From Paracoccaceae bacterium (GTDB lineage: Bacteria; Pseudomonadota; Alphaproteobacteria; Rhodobacterales; Rhodobacteraceae): a DNA stretch of 37,121 bases. Shown here one piece after another: positions 9,335 through 17,286 of the stretch. Each line of letters opens with the position of its first letter. Position 1 is the stretch's first letter. A program made the translations under genes and the position numbers. The stretch spans positions 1 through 37,121 of the forward strand of contig JADLCV010000001.1 of assembly GCA_020846995.1 (NCBI GenBank), read 5' to 3'. The notes beneath the pieces were generated by a model. That model was not told where the DNA came from. It saw only the letters and a program-made list of their open reading frames with translations, and made no database searches.

Positions 9335-10516
9335 TCAGGCTTCGATCACTCTCAGATCACTGGCATGGATGGACAGGTCGAGGCGGTCGCCGGGCTCCAG
9401 GGTCCTGTTCCGGGCCGAGCACGGGGCCTTCATGATCAGCTGGACGTCATTGACCCGCAGCCAGTAGCGGTGGAAATCTCCCAGAAACACGACCCGCTCC
9501 ACCGTGGCGGGCAGCGACTTGACGGCATCGGCCGCCGCACCCCGGTCGGTGGAACGGATCAGGGCGCATTCGACGCCTTCGGGGCGCACCATCGTGATCA
9601 CGCGCTCGCCCCGGCTGTGCTTCCTCTTGCTCATGGCAAGAAGGCCGTGGCCGGTGGTCGTCGTCAACCGGACGTATTCCCCGTCATGGGAATCGACGAT
9701 CCCCTCGATGAGGTTGGCCTCACCCAGGAAGCGGGCGACGAAGGTGTTCACCGGCTCCTTGTAGAGGGTGGCCGGCGGCGCGAGCTGGACGAGGCGCCCC
9801 TTGTTCAGGACGGCGATGCGGTCTGACATCGTGACGGCCTCGGCCTGATCGTGCGTCACGAAGACGATGGTCGCGCTCAGGCGCTCATGGAGTTCCTTGA
9901 GCTCGAACTGCATCTCCTCGCGGAGATTGCGGTCAAGCGCGCTCAGGGATTCGTCCATCAGCAACAGCGGCGGGTTGAAGACGATGGCGCGGGCCAGGGC
10001 GACCCGCTGCTGCTGCCCGCCGCTCAGCTGGCTGGGATAACGCCCGCCGTAGCCCGACATCCGCACCCGCTCGAGCGCCTGATGGATCAGCTGCTCGCGC
10101 TCGGCGCCCCGGATGCCCCGCGCCGAAAGCGGATAGGCGAGGTTGTCGTGAACGCTCATGTGGGGGAAAAGGGCATAGCTCTGGAACACGATGCCCTGAT
10201 TGCGCCGGTTCGGCGGGACGCGGGTCTGCTCCTTGCCGCCGATCGTGATCGTTCCCGATGTCGGCTGGTCGAAACCCGCGAGCAATGTCAGCAGCGTCGA
10301 TTTTCCCGATCCGCTCGGACCCAGCAGCGTCAGGAACTCGCCCGGCCTGATCGCCAGGCTGACGTCCTCGAGCGCATTCACCTGTCCGAACGACTTGGTT
10401 ACGCCGATGAACTCGGCCGACACGCTTCCGGTCGCCTCGGCCGCGGTTGCCTGCGCACGGGTAGCGCCATCGCGGGGTCCGGACGCATGGTCTGCGCTGG
10501 AGGCTTCTCCGGTCAT
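9335..10516 (-). CDS. ABC importer ATPase, PotA type
   Basis: A 393-residue ATPase with all core motifs: Walker A GPSGSGKST, Q-loop VFQSYALFPH, signature LSGGQQQRVALARA, Walker B LLLMDESLSALD (DES where DEP is usual) and switch histidine VFVTHDQ. A C-terminal TOBE-like regulatory region follows, with DFHRYWLRVNDVQLI near residue 350. It energises the fused permease. The ATG at 10516 has AAGGGAG upstream and is followed by a polar 35-residue lead before the nucleotide-binding domain. First gene of the operon ATPase - binding protein - permease - aspartate dehydrogenase. The probable promoter (site B) lies about 280 bp upstream, leaving a long leader. Confidence 0.9.
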   Translation of the reverse strand: MTGEASSADHASGPRDGATRAQATAAEATGSVSAEFIGVTKSFGQVNALEDVSLAIRPGEFLTLLGPSGSGKSTLLTLLAGFDQPTSGTITIGGKEQTRVPPNRRNQGIVFQSYALFPHMSVHDNLAYPLSARGIRGAEREQLIHQALERVRMSGYGGRYPSQLSGGQQQRVALARAIVFNPPLLLMDESLSALDRNLREEMQFELKELHERLSATIVFVTHDQAEAVTMSDRIAVLNKGRLVQLAPPATLYKEPVNTFVARFLGEANLIEGIVDSHDGEYVRLTTTTGHGLLAMSKRKHSRGERVITMVRPEGVECALIRSTDRGAAADAVKSLPATVERVVFLGDFHRYWLRVNDVQLIMKAPCSARNRTLEPGDRLDLSIHASDLRVIEA

Positions 10517-10796
10517 GGATGCTCCCTTTCTCAAGCGTGTCGCACCCGACCTGCGCGCCATGCACCCAGATCGCGATCGTAGTGCCAGGCAGCAGGCTCG
10601 GCCGTCGCGGCATGACCGACGGCAAGGCGCCCGACGCGACACCTGCGAACGCCGGGGCCCTCCCCCGGCAGGGCAGGCCAAGGCGCACGATTACGCACCA
10701 AGCGGTCCGGAACCGCCTCACGGAGGTCTGCGGTTACAATCCCGGTGCACATTCGCGACTCGCGGCGAGCCGAATTCGGCCGTCGTGTTGCATTCA

Positions 10797-10823
10797 GTAT
10801 CCACACTGCATACTTGAAGTCAA
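10797..10823 (-). promoter_or_regulatory. Promoter with palindromic operator for the importer operon (site B)
   Basis: Minus-strand TTGACT (10823-10818) is followed by the palindrome GTATGCA-GTG-TGGATAC (10813-10797), whose last bases form a -10-like GATACT at 16-bp spacing. Half-sites are identical to site A; the three central bases and the flanks differ, so this is not simply a recent copy. It points at the ATPase gene starting at 10516. Confidence 0.55.
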
Positions 10824-11069
10824 GCAGTTTCACCTGCTCCGGGGAGCGCGCCGGCACGGTCGAGCGGCCTTGCCGGCACCACCGGCGCGACTTGGGGAAT
10901 GCGGTTCGGCATGGCACGTCGTCCGGGCGTCAGGGCCGGCTTCTTCTCGGTGCACTTCCTCCATTCACTTGGGCACGGAACCGTTCCTGCCGACGGCGCA
11001 GACGCGGGCCGCTGGCCCGGAATGGCGACGCGCCGGTTGCAGCGACGCGGACGCGGCGAGCCCCGGCCC

Positions 11070-11381
11070 GCGATCTCTCCCGGCGGGAGGCCGGTTTCGC
11101 CCTTGACTTTGGTATGCATATTGGATACTGAAACTTCTGCGCACCTCGACCGCGCCTGGATGCAGTGAGAGAAGAGCATGGCTGGCCGGATTGTCGGCGC
11201 CGACATCGTCGGCTTCGCCCACGGCACCACGGTGGCGACGAACGCGCTCCTGAAGCGCCGGGGCGCGACCATCCGGATGATCACGACGAGGGGGTTTCGC
11301 GACCTCGTCGAGATCGGGCGGCAGGCCCGCCCGATGATCTGCGACCTCCAGGTCGATGCCCCCCCCGCCGCTCGTCGCCCG
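11070..11381 (+). repeat. Inverted copy of the hyuA promoter and 5' coding region
   Basis: Aligned to the minus strand of 4960-5423, similarity begins around GCGATC (11070), becomes nearly exact from TTGACT (11103), and ends near 11381. It lacks 153 bp inside the coding part. The two copies face away from the 5.6-kb importer/aspartate dehydrogenase segment lying between them. Confidence 0.85.
11103..11128 (+). promoter_or_regulatory. Duplicated hyuA-type promoter/operator (site C) upstream of the M24 gene
   Basis: TTGACT at 11103-11108, then the 17-bp palindrome GTATGCATATTGGATAC at 11112-11128, identical base for base to site A. It now reads rightward through the hyuA relic to the M24 gene at 11422. 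Confidence 0.6.
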
Positions 11382-11435
11382 ACAGCCGGCCCATCAATGA
11401 CAACACCCGAGGAGAACACCCATGAGGCTCTTTGA
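11178..11435 (+). pseudogene. Truncated, internally deleted hyuA relic
   Basis: The copy keeps the hyuA ribosome-binding site and ATG. It reads MAGRIVG and then jumps directly to ADIVGFAHGTTVATNAL, so residues 8-58 of HyuA (the first ATP phosphate loop) are deleted in frame. A run of seven C has become eight near 11360, shifting the frame. The surviving 85-codon frame ends at 11435, overlapping the first codons of the M24 gene in another frame. It cannot be an enzyme. It could still be translated as a leader peptide coupled to the M24 gene, but more likely it is a passenger of a duplication that moved the promoter. Confidence 0.85.
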
Positions 11436-12681
11436 CAGCGAGAGATGGCCCAACCCGGTCGTGGCGCACCCCACCTATTACCACCACGGGCTCAGCCGCA
11501 TCTCGGAAGGCGAGCTGCGGCGACGCCACGATCTCGTGCGGGCGAAGCTCCGCGAGATGGACTGCGACGTCCTCATCAGCCAGGGCTGGTTCCCGACGGC
11601 GACCCTTGGCCACCACTCCTCGCTCACCTGGCTGGCCGGCGACAACAGCTACCGCAACACCACGACGATGCTGCTCCCGGTTGACGGCGAGCTCGTCGTC
11701 GCCGGCGGCGTGAAGCGCTGCTGCGGACCGCTGTATCTCGACCCCTTTTCCGGTGCCACCGACCTCAGCAAGCACCTGCGCGGAGTGAAGCGCGTGGCCT
11801 ACGACGGCACGGGCTATCTGACGTGCGGGTTCAGGGACTACCTCGAATCGGTCTGCCCGAAGGTCGAGATCATCGACTTCTCGGATGCTCTCAAGCGCTT
11901 CAAGTCGGTGAAGAGCCCCGAGGAGATCGCGCTGATCCGCGATGCCGTCGTCATCCAGGACCACATCTTCGCGTCGGTGGCGAACTTCATCTATCCGGGC
12001 CGGAACAATGCCGAGATTTCCGCCGACATCCGGCGGGCGGTGCACCTTCTCGGCGCCGATCCGAGCCTGATGTACAAGGTCCTGATGGGGGTGGGGAAGA
12101 ACGCCCCGTTTGCCGACGAGGAGCCGGCCGCGAGCTGGGCCGGGACGACATTCTGGAACGACCGGCATTACCGCCTCCAGCCCGACGACTTCGTCCTCCT
12201 TCTGCTCGAGGGCCCGGGGAGCGGCGGCTACCATGGGATGAGCATGCGGAGGGTCTACATGCGCGAGCCGCACAAGGATCATGTCGCGGCCTTTCGCGAT
12301 GCCGTTGACCAGATGCGTTACACGGTGAGCCTGATGCGGCCCGGTCTCACCAGCACCGAACTGCACGAGAAGGTGAATGCCTACAAGGCGCAGCGCGGGT
12401 TCGACCTGTGGAGCTACGCGGCCCAGCCGGAAAACAGCGAACTGACGCACGGAACCGAACTGGGCGTGTTCGAGGGGATCGGCCTCAACGTCGTCGACCA
12501 GCCGCAGCAGTTCTGGGCCTGGGCCGACCGGCCCCTCGAGGAGGGAAACGTGGCCGTGACCTATCACGGCAGCAAGATCAAGCGGGGTTCGTACTACTCG
12601 AGCGTGACCTCGACGGTCGTGGTCAACGCCGACGGCGCCGAGGCCCTGGGTTCGACCCCGTACGAGCTCATCGTCCTCTGA
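11422..12681 (+). CDS. M24-family protein (creatinase/Xaa-Pro aminopeptidase fold) lacking metal ligands
   Basis: A 419-residue two-domain protein of the creatinase/prolidase (pita-bread) fold. Residues 1-160 resemble the creatinase N-terminal domain, with KRFKSVKSPEEIALIRDA as the usual junction to the catalytic domain. In metallopeptidases the first two metal Asp sit in a DxGxxxxGYxxD block. Here the block reads LLLEGPGSGGYHGMSMRRVY, with Glu263 and Met273 at those places. The later His/Glu positions also look replaced (GIGLNVVDQPQ; AVTYHGSKIK). The creatinase catalytic His and Glu are not evident either. It is therefore a non-metal family member of unknown reaction. The ATG has GAGGAG seven bases upstream. 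It is driven from the duplicated operator, so it is probably co-regulated with hyuAB. Confidence 0.8.
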   Translation: MRLFDSERWPNPVVAHPTYYHHGLSRISEGELRRRHDLVRAKLREMDCDVLISQGWFPTATLGHHSSLTWLAGDNSYRNTTTMLLPVDGELVVAGGVKRCCGPLYLDPFSGATDLSKHLRGVKRVAYDGTGYLTCGFRDYLESVCPKVEIIDFSDALKRFKSVKSPEEIALIRDAVVIQDHIFASVANFIYPGRNNAEISADIRRAVHLLGADPSLMYKVLMGVGKNAPFADEEPAASWAGTTFWNDRHYRLQPDDFVLLLLEGPGSGGYHGMSMRRVYMREPHKDHVAAFRDAVDQMRYTVSLMRPGLTSTELHEKVNAYKAQRGFDLWSYAAQPENSELTHGTELGVFEGIGLNVVDQPQQFWAWADRPLEEGNVAVTYHGSKIKRGSYYSSVTSTVVVNADGAEALGSTPYELIVL

Positions 12682-12688
12682 GTCCCGG

Positions 12689-12724
12689 CGCGGGCGCACG
12701 GACGGTCGGACCCGTGTGCCCGCG
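12689..12724 (+). terminator. Terminator-like hairpin after the M24 gene
   Basis: CGCGGGCGCACGG (12689-12701) pairs with CCGTGTGCCCGCG (12712-12724), 13 bp with one G-U pair and a 10-base loop, eight bases after the stop codon. No clear T-run follows. Confidence 0.55.
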
Positions 12725-13455
12725 GCGGTTGCGTCATCGACTGGCACATGTCCGCCGGTCCCGAGGGCGTGCCGTCTCCTGACCGCAAGGCACGGGACCC
12801 TTCACTTCATCCGCCCGGGTGTCTGTACCCTTGCGGGTGAAGGGGGCGGGCGGCCTTGGCCGCGGTTGCACAAGAGGTCTTCCGGCCGGACCTCCCCTTT
12901 CCCCGGACAGACCGATCCCGCGACGTCCGCGATGGACGTGCCGGGCGCGGTGAAGCCGGTGAGGATCGAGCCGGCGAACGCCCTCGGTCCGAGGGAACCT
13001 GCGAGGAACGCGAACCTGGACCCCGGCGACCTGACGGTCGAAAACGCGCGCGCTCGGGCACTGGCCCGGCAGTCTGATGCGATGCATCGTCGTTTCGATG
13101 TGGCCACGGCAGCGGTAGCCGTTCCATCGTCGCCATGGGGATCGGCCGCTGCGCTTGGATGACCGCAGGGCCTCGTCGCGCGCCACTGCGCCGGGTGCCG
13201 GGCTTCGCGGGGTCTGGCGTTCCCGCGGGGAGGTGAAGGGCCGGGCGGCGATCGGTCCGAGTGACCACCGCGAGGGCCATGGAGCCGGCAATCCCCTCCG
13301 GGATATCTCGTTGCTGACGAGACGGGGCAACATCGGCGGCGTGATGCAGTCGGGGCGCATGGTCGGCGCGCCTCCCGGGCGATCGCGGACGTCCGCCTCC
13401 GCCGTCAGGACGACGCGACGGCCGCGTTCATGCCCGACGGGGCGGAAGTCGGCCC
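12725..13455. other. Gene-poor interval between the M24 gene and soxG
   Basis: About 730 bp with no recognisable gene. Frames are open on both strands, as expected at this GC content. On the minus strand around 12890-13030 codon third positions are almost all G or C and the frame reads like FAFLAGSLGPRAFAGSILTG, which could be the remains of a decayed gene. No start, ribosome-binding site or family match supports an intact one. Confidence 0.3.
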
Positions 13456-14127
13456 TCAGCCATCGACGCGCAGTTCCGCCAGCCCGAAGCCGGCGTCGAT
13501 CCCGTTCGCGGTCTCGGCCAGCACCTCCCGCGCGAACCGGACGGAGGCCATATCCAGGAAGATGTCGTAGGAGACGGTGCCGAAGCGATCGAGCCGGGCG
13601 ATCACGGCGTCGAGGTGGAGGGCGCGGGTCTGCGCGATCTGGCCAACCTTCATGCTCCGGGGCCGGAGGTCGGCGGCGGACAAGCGCGACATGAGCCGCG
13701 GAGCGGCCTCGCCGGTGACCACGAACCAGGCCCATCCCTCGTCACGATAGGCCTCATGCCCTCTTGGCGACAGCGTGCTGCCCTGCCAGGCGGCGCGCAA
13801 CGCGCGCAGGCGCGCCCCGCCATCCCCGACCGGCGCCGTGAGCAGCACGTCCTGCGCGCCGAGCCTGAGGATGCCCGTGCCGCAGGACAGGGTCAGTGCC
13901 GAGTTCACCGTGCCCGGCAGCGCGAGGCCTTCGGCCGCGATCCACTCCATGGTTCCCGGGCCTCGCAGCCCGAACCGCCCGCCGCCGGTGCAGTCGAGCA
14001 CGGCATTTTCGCCCGGTCCGGGCAGCGCCGTTCTTCGCGGCAGGACCCCCGCCGGCGGACCGGCGCGAAGACGCCCATCCGCGCCGGGTCTCTCGGCGCG
14101 GCCGCCGGCGATCGAGGACGACGCCAT
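13456..14127 (-). CDS. soxG: Sarcosine oxidase gamma subunit
   Basis: A 223-residue small subunit, last of the soxBDAG set. The C-terminal two-thirds resemble the GcvT-like SoxG fold, with GWAWFVVTGEAAPRLMSRLSAADLRP and the typical SoxG string SYDIFLDMASVRFAREVL. The N-terminal ~50 residues are poorly conserved. The ATG at 14127 lies one base beyond the soxA stop codon, with AGGAG nine bases upstream, so translation is coupled. It is needed for assembly of the heterotetrameric enzyme. Assignment rests on position as much as on sequence, since gamma subunits diverge strongly. Confidence 0.85.
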   Translation of the reverse strand: MASSSIAGGRAERPGADGRLRAGPPAGVLPRRTALPGPGENAVLDCTGGGRFGLRGPGTMEWIAAEGLALPGTVNSALTLSCGTGILRLGAQDVLLTAPVGDGGARLRALRAAWQGSTLSPRGHEAYRDEGWAWFVVTGEAAPRLMSRLSAADLRPRSMKVGQIAQTRALHLDAVIARLDRFGTVSYDIFLDMASVRFAREVLAETANGIDAGFGLAELRVDG

Positions 14128-14128
14128 C

Positions 14129-17023
14129 TCACATCTCCTGGCGTTGATTCCCGGGATCATAGAAGGGTGTCGAAACGACCCTCGCGCTCGCCTCCCGGCC
14201 GCAGAGGCCGCGCAGGTGCAGGGGCGAACCGGGGGTCGCGCCCTCGGGGTGGGCATAGGCGAGGCCGATCCATCTGCCGAGCGTCGGGGAACAGGCCGTG
14301 GAGGTCACGAAGCCGACCGGACCCCCTTCGTGCAGGACAAGGCAGGATTCGGCCAGCCGGATCCCGTGATCCCGGGGAAGTTCGAAACCGCAGAGCTTGC
14401 GCTTCGGCCCGAGCCTGTCGCGGGCCTCGACCGCGGCCTTGCCAATGTATCGCTCCTTGGTCCTCGACAGGGCCCACCCCATCTCGAGTTCGGTCGGGCT
14501 GGAAAGTGCATCGGTATCCTGGCCGATGATGATGTGACCCTTTTCGAGGCGGAGGACGCGGGAGGCCTCGAGGCCATAAGGCTCGAGACCATGTGGCCTG
14601 CCCGCTTCCTTCAGCCGCCGCCAGAGCAGGAGGCCGCGGGATTGCGGCACATGGAGCTCGTAGCTCAGCTCGCCGGTGAAACCGATGCGCATGATCCGCA
14701 CCGGGCACCCCCCGATCACCCCGGCCCGGCCCTGCAGGTAGGGAAAGCCCCCGGCCGAGAGATCGACGTCGCCGCCGAGGGCCCCAAGCACGTCGCGGGC
14801 GAAGGGACCGGTCACATTGATGGCGGCATAGGCGGACGTGACATTCTGGATGTCGACGCGCATTCCCCATTGCGCGTTGAGAAGCAGCATCTCGCTGAAG
14901 ACGCGGGCGACGGCGCCGGTCGTCGTGGTCACATAGAACTCGGTCTCCGACAGGCGGAAGGCGACGCCGTCGTCGATGATCGAGCCCATGTCGTTCAGCA
15001 TCAGGCAATAGCGCACCCGGCCGATTGCCTGCCTCGCGTGCGCCATGGTGTAGACGCGATCGAGAAAGAGGCCCGCGTCCGGTCCCCGGACCGCCAGTTT
15101 GCCGAGGGTCGAGACATCCAGCATTCCGACCCTGGTGCGAACGAGGTTCACCTCGTGCGCGACCGTCTCGCCGACCGGACGAGCGCCGGAATAATGGAGC
15201 GGCCGCCACCAGTTCCCGGCCCTCGTCAGGGTCGCGCCGTCGCTCACGTGTTCGGCATGGATGGCAGTCTCGCGGTAAGGGACGTGGTGGGATCCTGCCA
15301 GCAGGCCGAGCTTTTCCGGGCCGAACGGGGGGCGCGAGGTCGTGATGCCGACCTCGCCGACCGTGCGGCCGGTCGCCCCGGCGACGATCCTCGCCGTCGC
15401 GAGTGCGGAGTGCCGCCCCTGCGAGGGACCCATGCCCACCGTCGAATAGCGCTTGACGAGTTCCAGCTCGCGGTAGCCGTCGGCCACCGCGTTGCGGATG
15501 TCCTTGACCTGCAGGTCTTCGTCGAAGTCGACGAAATCCCGCCCCTTCGGGTGCGGCGCGAGGCGCGCGGCCGGGTTCATCCCGCGCGCATGGTCGTCGG
15601 CGACGGGATCGGGCACGGTGGCGGGATGGCCGGCCCCCGACGCCGCCCGGGCTCCGGCGATCTCACCGCTGCGCAGGACGGCGCCAAGCCCGAAGCAGCC
15701 CGCGGCCGACCCGGCCAGATGCATGCCTGCGGGCAGCCCCGTCAGCATGAATTGCCCGCTCGCGTCGTCATGATCCAGCCTCGCGCCGGCATGGAGCGGC
15801 AATTGGTAGGATGGGGTGCAGCCGGCCGCCACGACGAGGACGTCGCAAGCTTCCGGCTCGCTGTCGTGGCCGTCAACGGAATAGCGCACGGCGCGGACGT
15901 GGCGGTTTCCGGCCGAGGCGAGGGCCTCGGTGATCCGCGCATTGGCGACGATGCGGACGCCGCGGGCAGCCAGGAGGCCGGCGGATGCGGGGCACGAAGG
16001 CGTCCCGAGGGGATCGAGGATCGCGGCGATGCCGACCCCCGCCTCGGAAAGGTCGAGCGCGGTCAGATAGCCGTCGCGGTTGCCGGCGAAGACGACGGCC
16101 TGCCGGCCCGGAGGAACCGCGTAATGGCGCATGAGCCGTTGCGCCGCCGACGACAGCAGGATGCCCGGCAGGTCGTTGTTGCGGAAGACGAGCGGCTGTT
16201 CCTGCGATCCGGAGGCGATGACCACCTGTGCCGCGCGCACGCGATGGAGGCAGTTGCCCTGGATGACCGGCAGCCAGTTGTCCGCAAACCACCCGTTGCA
16301 CGTGCCCTCGGTGAGGATCCGCAGGTTGGCGAGCTGCCCGGCCGTCGCGCGCAGGGCCTTCAGCGTCTCCCCGGCCCCGTCGTTCTCCGGGGCGAAGCGC
16401 GCGTAGGTCAGGGCGCCGCCGACCTCAGGCCCGGACTCGACCAGAAGCACGTCGGCCCCCGCCTTCGCCGCGACGATCGCCGCCGAGAGCCCGGCCGGGC
16501 CGGCGCCGACGACAAGGACCTCGCAATGCAGGTTCTCGCGGATGTAGTGGCCGGGGCCCGCCGTGGTGTCGACCTTTCCCAGCCCGGCCGAATGGCGGAT
16601 CCTCGGCTCCCAGAAGCGCAGCCAGGCATTCCTGCCGGGTCCGAAGAAGCTGCGGTAGTAGAAGCCGACCGGCAGGAACCGTCCCAGCCGGTCGAGAACG
16701 GCCAGACGGTCATTCTCGGCCGTGCCGCGGACGTTCTGCGCCGTGACCTGCATTCCTTCCAGGATCGGCCGGAGATCGGCCCGCACATTCGGCTCGCCGG
16801 GCAGTTGCACCAGCGCGTTCGCATCCTGACCGGCCATGGTCAGGATGCCGCGAGGGCGGTGATACTTGAACGACCGCGACAGGATCCAGCGATCGGCGCC
16901 GGCCATGGCCGAGGCAATGCTGTCGCCGGCGAAGCCTTCGATCGCATGGCCGTCGAAGGCGAAGCGGACCGTCCGCGACCGATCGATGCGCGTTCCCCAG
17001 GGGGTGGGCAGGCGTGCGGTCAT
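14129..17023 (-). CDS. soxA: Sarcosine oxidase alpha subunit
   Basis: A 964-residue alpha subunit of standard length. Domains in order: an N-terminal ferredoxin-like fold without iron ligands (residues 1-100, containing SFKYHRPRGI); an FAD/NAD-binding domain with the dinucleotide motif VVGAGPAGLSAA near residue 172; and a C-terminal GcvT/aminomethyltransferase folate-binding half (from about 580, with YSGARPVGETVAHEVNLVRTRVGMLDVSTLGK). The enzyme oxidises sarcosine to glycine and passes the methyl carbon to tetrahydrofolate or releases formaldehyde, with hydrogen peroxide formed. The start is one base after the soxD stop. Confidence 0.95.
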   Translation of the reverse strand: MTARLPTPWGTRIDRSRTVRFAFDGHAIEGFAGDSIASAMAGADRWILSRSFKYHRPRGILTMAGQDANALVQLPGEPNVRADLRPILEGMQVTAQNVRGTAENDRLAVLDRLGRFLPVGFYYRSFFGPGRNAWLRFWEPRIRHSAGLGKVDTTAGPGHYIRENLHCEVLVVGAGPAGLSAAIVAAKAGADVLLVESGPEVGGALTYARFAPENDGAGETLKALRATAGQLANLRILTEGTCNGWFADNWLPVIQGNCLHRVRAAQVVIASGSQEQPLVFRNNDLPGILLSSAAQRLMRHYAVPPGRQAVVFAGNRDGYLTALDLSEAGVGIAAILDPLGTPSCPASAGLLAARGVRIVANARITEALASAGNRHVRAVRYSVDGHDSEPEACDVLVVAAGCTPSYQLPLHAGARLDHDDASGQFMLTGLPAGMHLAGSAAGCFGLGAVLRSGEIAGARAASGAGHPATVPDPVADDHARGMNPAARLAPHPKGRDFVDFDEDLQVKDIRNAVADGYRELELVKRYSTVGMGPSQGRHSALATARIVAGATGRTVGEVGITTSRPPFGPEKLGLLAGSHHVPYRETAIHAEHVSDGATLTRAGNWWRPLHYSGARPVGETVAHEVNLVRTRVGMLDVSTLGKLAVRGPDAGLFLDRVYTMAHARQAIGRVRYCLMLNDMGSIIDDGVAFRLSETEFYVTTTTGAVARVFSEMLLLNAQWGMRVDIQNVTSAYAAINVTGPFARDVLGALGGDVDLSAGGFPYLQGRAGVIGGCPVRIMRIGFTGELSYELHVPQSRGLLLWRRLKEAGRPHGLEPYGLEASRVLRLEKGHIIIGQDTDALSSPTELEMGWALSRTKERYIGKAAVEARDRLGPKRKLCGFELPRDHGIRLAESCLVLHEGGPVGFVTSTACSPTLGRWIGLAYAHPEGATPGSPLHLRGLCGREASARVVSTPFYDPGNQRQEM

Positions 17024-17024
17024 C

Positions 17025-17276
17025 TCAGTCGGGCCTTCGATTTGGAAGCCAGGTCGCCAGGATCTCGTCGCTGACGGTGTGGCGTTCGGCGATGAAGACG
17101 GTGTTCGAGGGCGTGTGCCGCCACCATTCCTTCAACGGACCGAGCGGGTTCTCGTGGTAGAAGAGGGCCTCGACCAACTCGCCCGCGCGTTCCGCGCTGG
17201 CCCCGCGCACGGGGCCGAGATACTGGAATTCGGTGATGTTCCGGGGTCCGTTGATCGGGCATGTCAGAAGCTTCAT
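17025..17276 (-). CDS. soxD: Sarcosine oxidase delta subunit, zinc ligands mostly lost
   Basis: An 83-residue small subunit between soxB and soxA, the normal place for soxD. The family pattern is recognisable: CPxxGPRNxxEFxYxG at the start and NPxGxxxEWWRH near residue 51. In characterised delta subunits a zinc is held by Cys6, Cys9, a His and a Cys four residues later. Here Cys6 and His54 remain, but the other two positions are Asn9 and Asn58. The ATG at 17276 has GAGGTG seven bases upstream and is preferred over the GTG at 17285. Confidence 0.9.
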   Translation of the reverse strand: MKLLTCPINGPRNITEFQYLGPVRGASAERAGELVEALFYHENPLGPLKEWWRHTPSNTVFIAERHTVSDEILATWLPNRRPD

Positions 17277-17286
17277 CCGACCCACC

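Noticed and set aside
10517..10681. In-frame extension of the PotA-like ATPase to 10681
   Set aside because: The extension has no similarity to ABC proteins, and the ATG at 10516 has a good ribosome-binding site.
10824..11069. Small open frames between promoters B and C
   Set aside because: No start with a ribosome-binding site, no family resemblance, and both strands are open; treated as intergenic between divergent promoters.
13775..17074. A 1099-codon open frame on the plus strand
   Set aside because: It is antisense to soxA and soxG, which have clear family motifs. Its composition is Arg/Pro/Gly-rich and it has no domain; an effect of high GC.
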